Shown piece after piece: positions 12,367 to 12,953 of a stretch of DNA of 12,953 bases (the stretch's first letter is position 1; each line of letters opens with the position of its first letter). The DNA lies in the NCBI GenBank assembly GCA_002315235.1, contig DCGK01000040.1, forward strand, positions 12,842-25,794, in the 5' to 3' direction. The stretch is from Ruminococcus sp. UBA1780 (lineage in GTDB: Bacteria; Bacillota; Clostridia; Oscillospirales; Ruminococcaceae). Below the pieces are notes generated by a model. That model ran no database searches. It saw only the letters and a list, made by a program, of their open reading frames with translations, and was not told where the DNA came from. The position numbers and the translations under genes are program-made.

Positions 12367-12953
12367 TCAGGCACCGTCTTTCTGATTAATAATTCCGTTG
12401 AAGTAGCTGTCAATAACAGCATCTACTCTTTTTCTTTCATCTGAAAAAGTCTGCTGATAAACACTTTTGAGAACATAATCTGTAGCCCAGCCGCCACGTT
12501 CCATAGCATATTTATCCGGAATTCCGAGCATAAGCATAACGCTTGCGTTGAGAGGTCTGAGATCATGGAATGTAATGTTTATTCCGTTCTTCTCCATAAG
12601 CCGCTTAAATCTGCTGTAAACAGCTTTTCGTGTCATCGGAACTATAAAATCGGTTGGTTTCTCATGTTCAACATTTCTGATTAATTCAAACAGATATTCC
12701 GGAATCATGAGGTCACGTTTGCTCTTTTCAGTTTTACAGCCTTCACGCACTTCATAACCAGTATCTGTCTGAATAATTGTACGTCTTACCTTAAGAATAT
12801 GTTCACTGAAATCAACATCCTGAAACTGTAAACCTACCACTTCTCCGATTCTTAGACTGAGCCATGATGCCAGAAGAACAGGAAGTTCTACCGGAGTACC
12901 TTTTACAATATTAAATACGGTTTCAAAATCCGGAAGTGTTTTTTCCTGTTTAA
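12367..12953 (-). CDS. Site-specific tyrosine integrase of an integrated element (partial, N-terminus beyond the window)
   Basis: The frame stays open to the window edge, giving 194 visible residues; the GTG at 12840 is an internal codon, not a likely start. The visible part is the catalytic domain: first Arg in WLSLRIGEVVGLQ, a hairpin Lys region CKTEKSKRD, the H-x-x-R box as FHDLRPLNAS, a Trp at the usual second-His position (RGGWATDYVLKS), and nucleophile Tyr in SVYQQTF. Trp at that position is tolerated in the family (Cre has one). The DNA-binding N-terminal domains should lie to the right of the window. The enzyme would catalyse strand exchange between the tRNA-derived sites; its position 75 bases from the tRNA fragment makes it the element's own integrase. 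Phage or integrative conjugative element cannot be distinguished here. Confidence 0.88.
   Translation of the reverse strand, partial: KQEKTLPDFETVFNIVKGTPVELPVLLASWLSLRIGEVVGLQFQDVDFSEHILKVRRTIIQTDTGYEVREGCKTEKSKRDLMIPEYLFELIRNVEHEKPTDFIVPMTRKAVYSRFKRLMEKNGINITFHDLRPLNASVMLMLGIPDKYAMERGGWATDYVLKSVYQQTFSDERKRVDAVIDSYFNGIINQKDGA

Noticed and set aside
1..12953. CRISPR array, rRNA, complete tRNA or riboswitch
   Set aside because: I found no regularly spaced repeats, no rRNA-like sequence, no full cloverleaf and no recognisable riboswitch core on either strand.

Overview
The window looks like a chromosomal segment of a low-to-moderate G+C, AT-leaning Gram-positive anaerobe of the Clostridia, probably a Ruminococcus-like member of the Oscillospiraceae. 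The grounds are strong GGAGG-type ribosome binding sites, a Firmicutes-type class III fructose-1,6-bisphosphatase, a secreted GH25 enzyme with a dockerin (cellulosome-type) module, and a degenerate Rpn/PD-(D/E)XK 'transposase' fragment. This assignment is inference from gene content; no rRNA or complete tRNA is present.

Layout. (1) 19-1638, minus strand: a LUD-domain (LutC/YkgG-like) protein followed three bases later by a secreted dockerin-GH25 muramidase, both behind a near-consensus promoter with a 6-bp inverted repeat in its spacer. (2) 1820-5946, minus strand: a tightly packed operon of an unknown three-helix membrane protein, class III FBPase, and a complete XerC/XerD-type tyrosine recombinase, led by an extended -10 promoter at 6033-6061. 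(3) 6081-8352, minus strand: a DcuS/CitA-type sensor kinase and its CitB/DcuR-type response regulator, coupled through a shared stop codon and Shine-Dalgarno. (4) 8599-9511, plus strand and divergent from the kinase: a three-helix PQ-loop/SemiSWEET-like membrane protein and an SGNH-like protein whose catalytic His appears to be Ser, ending in a strong terminator. The control region between (3) and (4) holds two palindromes and a perfect 19-bp tandem duplication. (5) 9822-10610: a small unknown membrane protein facing a C-terminal Rpn-family remnant. (6) 10622-11896, minus strand: a Schlafen/AlbA_2 + GHKL ATPase + winged-helix protein. Its promoter is covered by five ATCGT half-sites in 9-bp phasing, and a second cluster of three lies about 105 bp upstream. 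(7) 12219-12953: a terminator, a 3' fragment of an initiator-tRNA-Met-like gene (attachment site), and a tyrosine integrase that runs off the window. This is one edge of an integrated element extending to the right.

How the parts may work together. The two-component system and the divergent PQ-loop/SGNH-like pair are the best candidate for an undescribed functional unit: a sensor for a small extracellular ligand next to a half-size transporter-like protein and a probable non-catalytic SGNH fold. The AlbA_2-ATPase-wHTH gene with its phased ATCGT operators looks autoregulated and lies directly beside an integration hotspot, as accessory genes often do. Both readings are inference.
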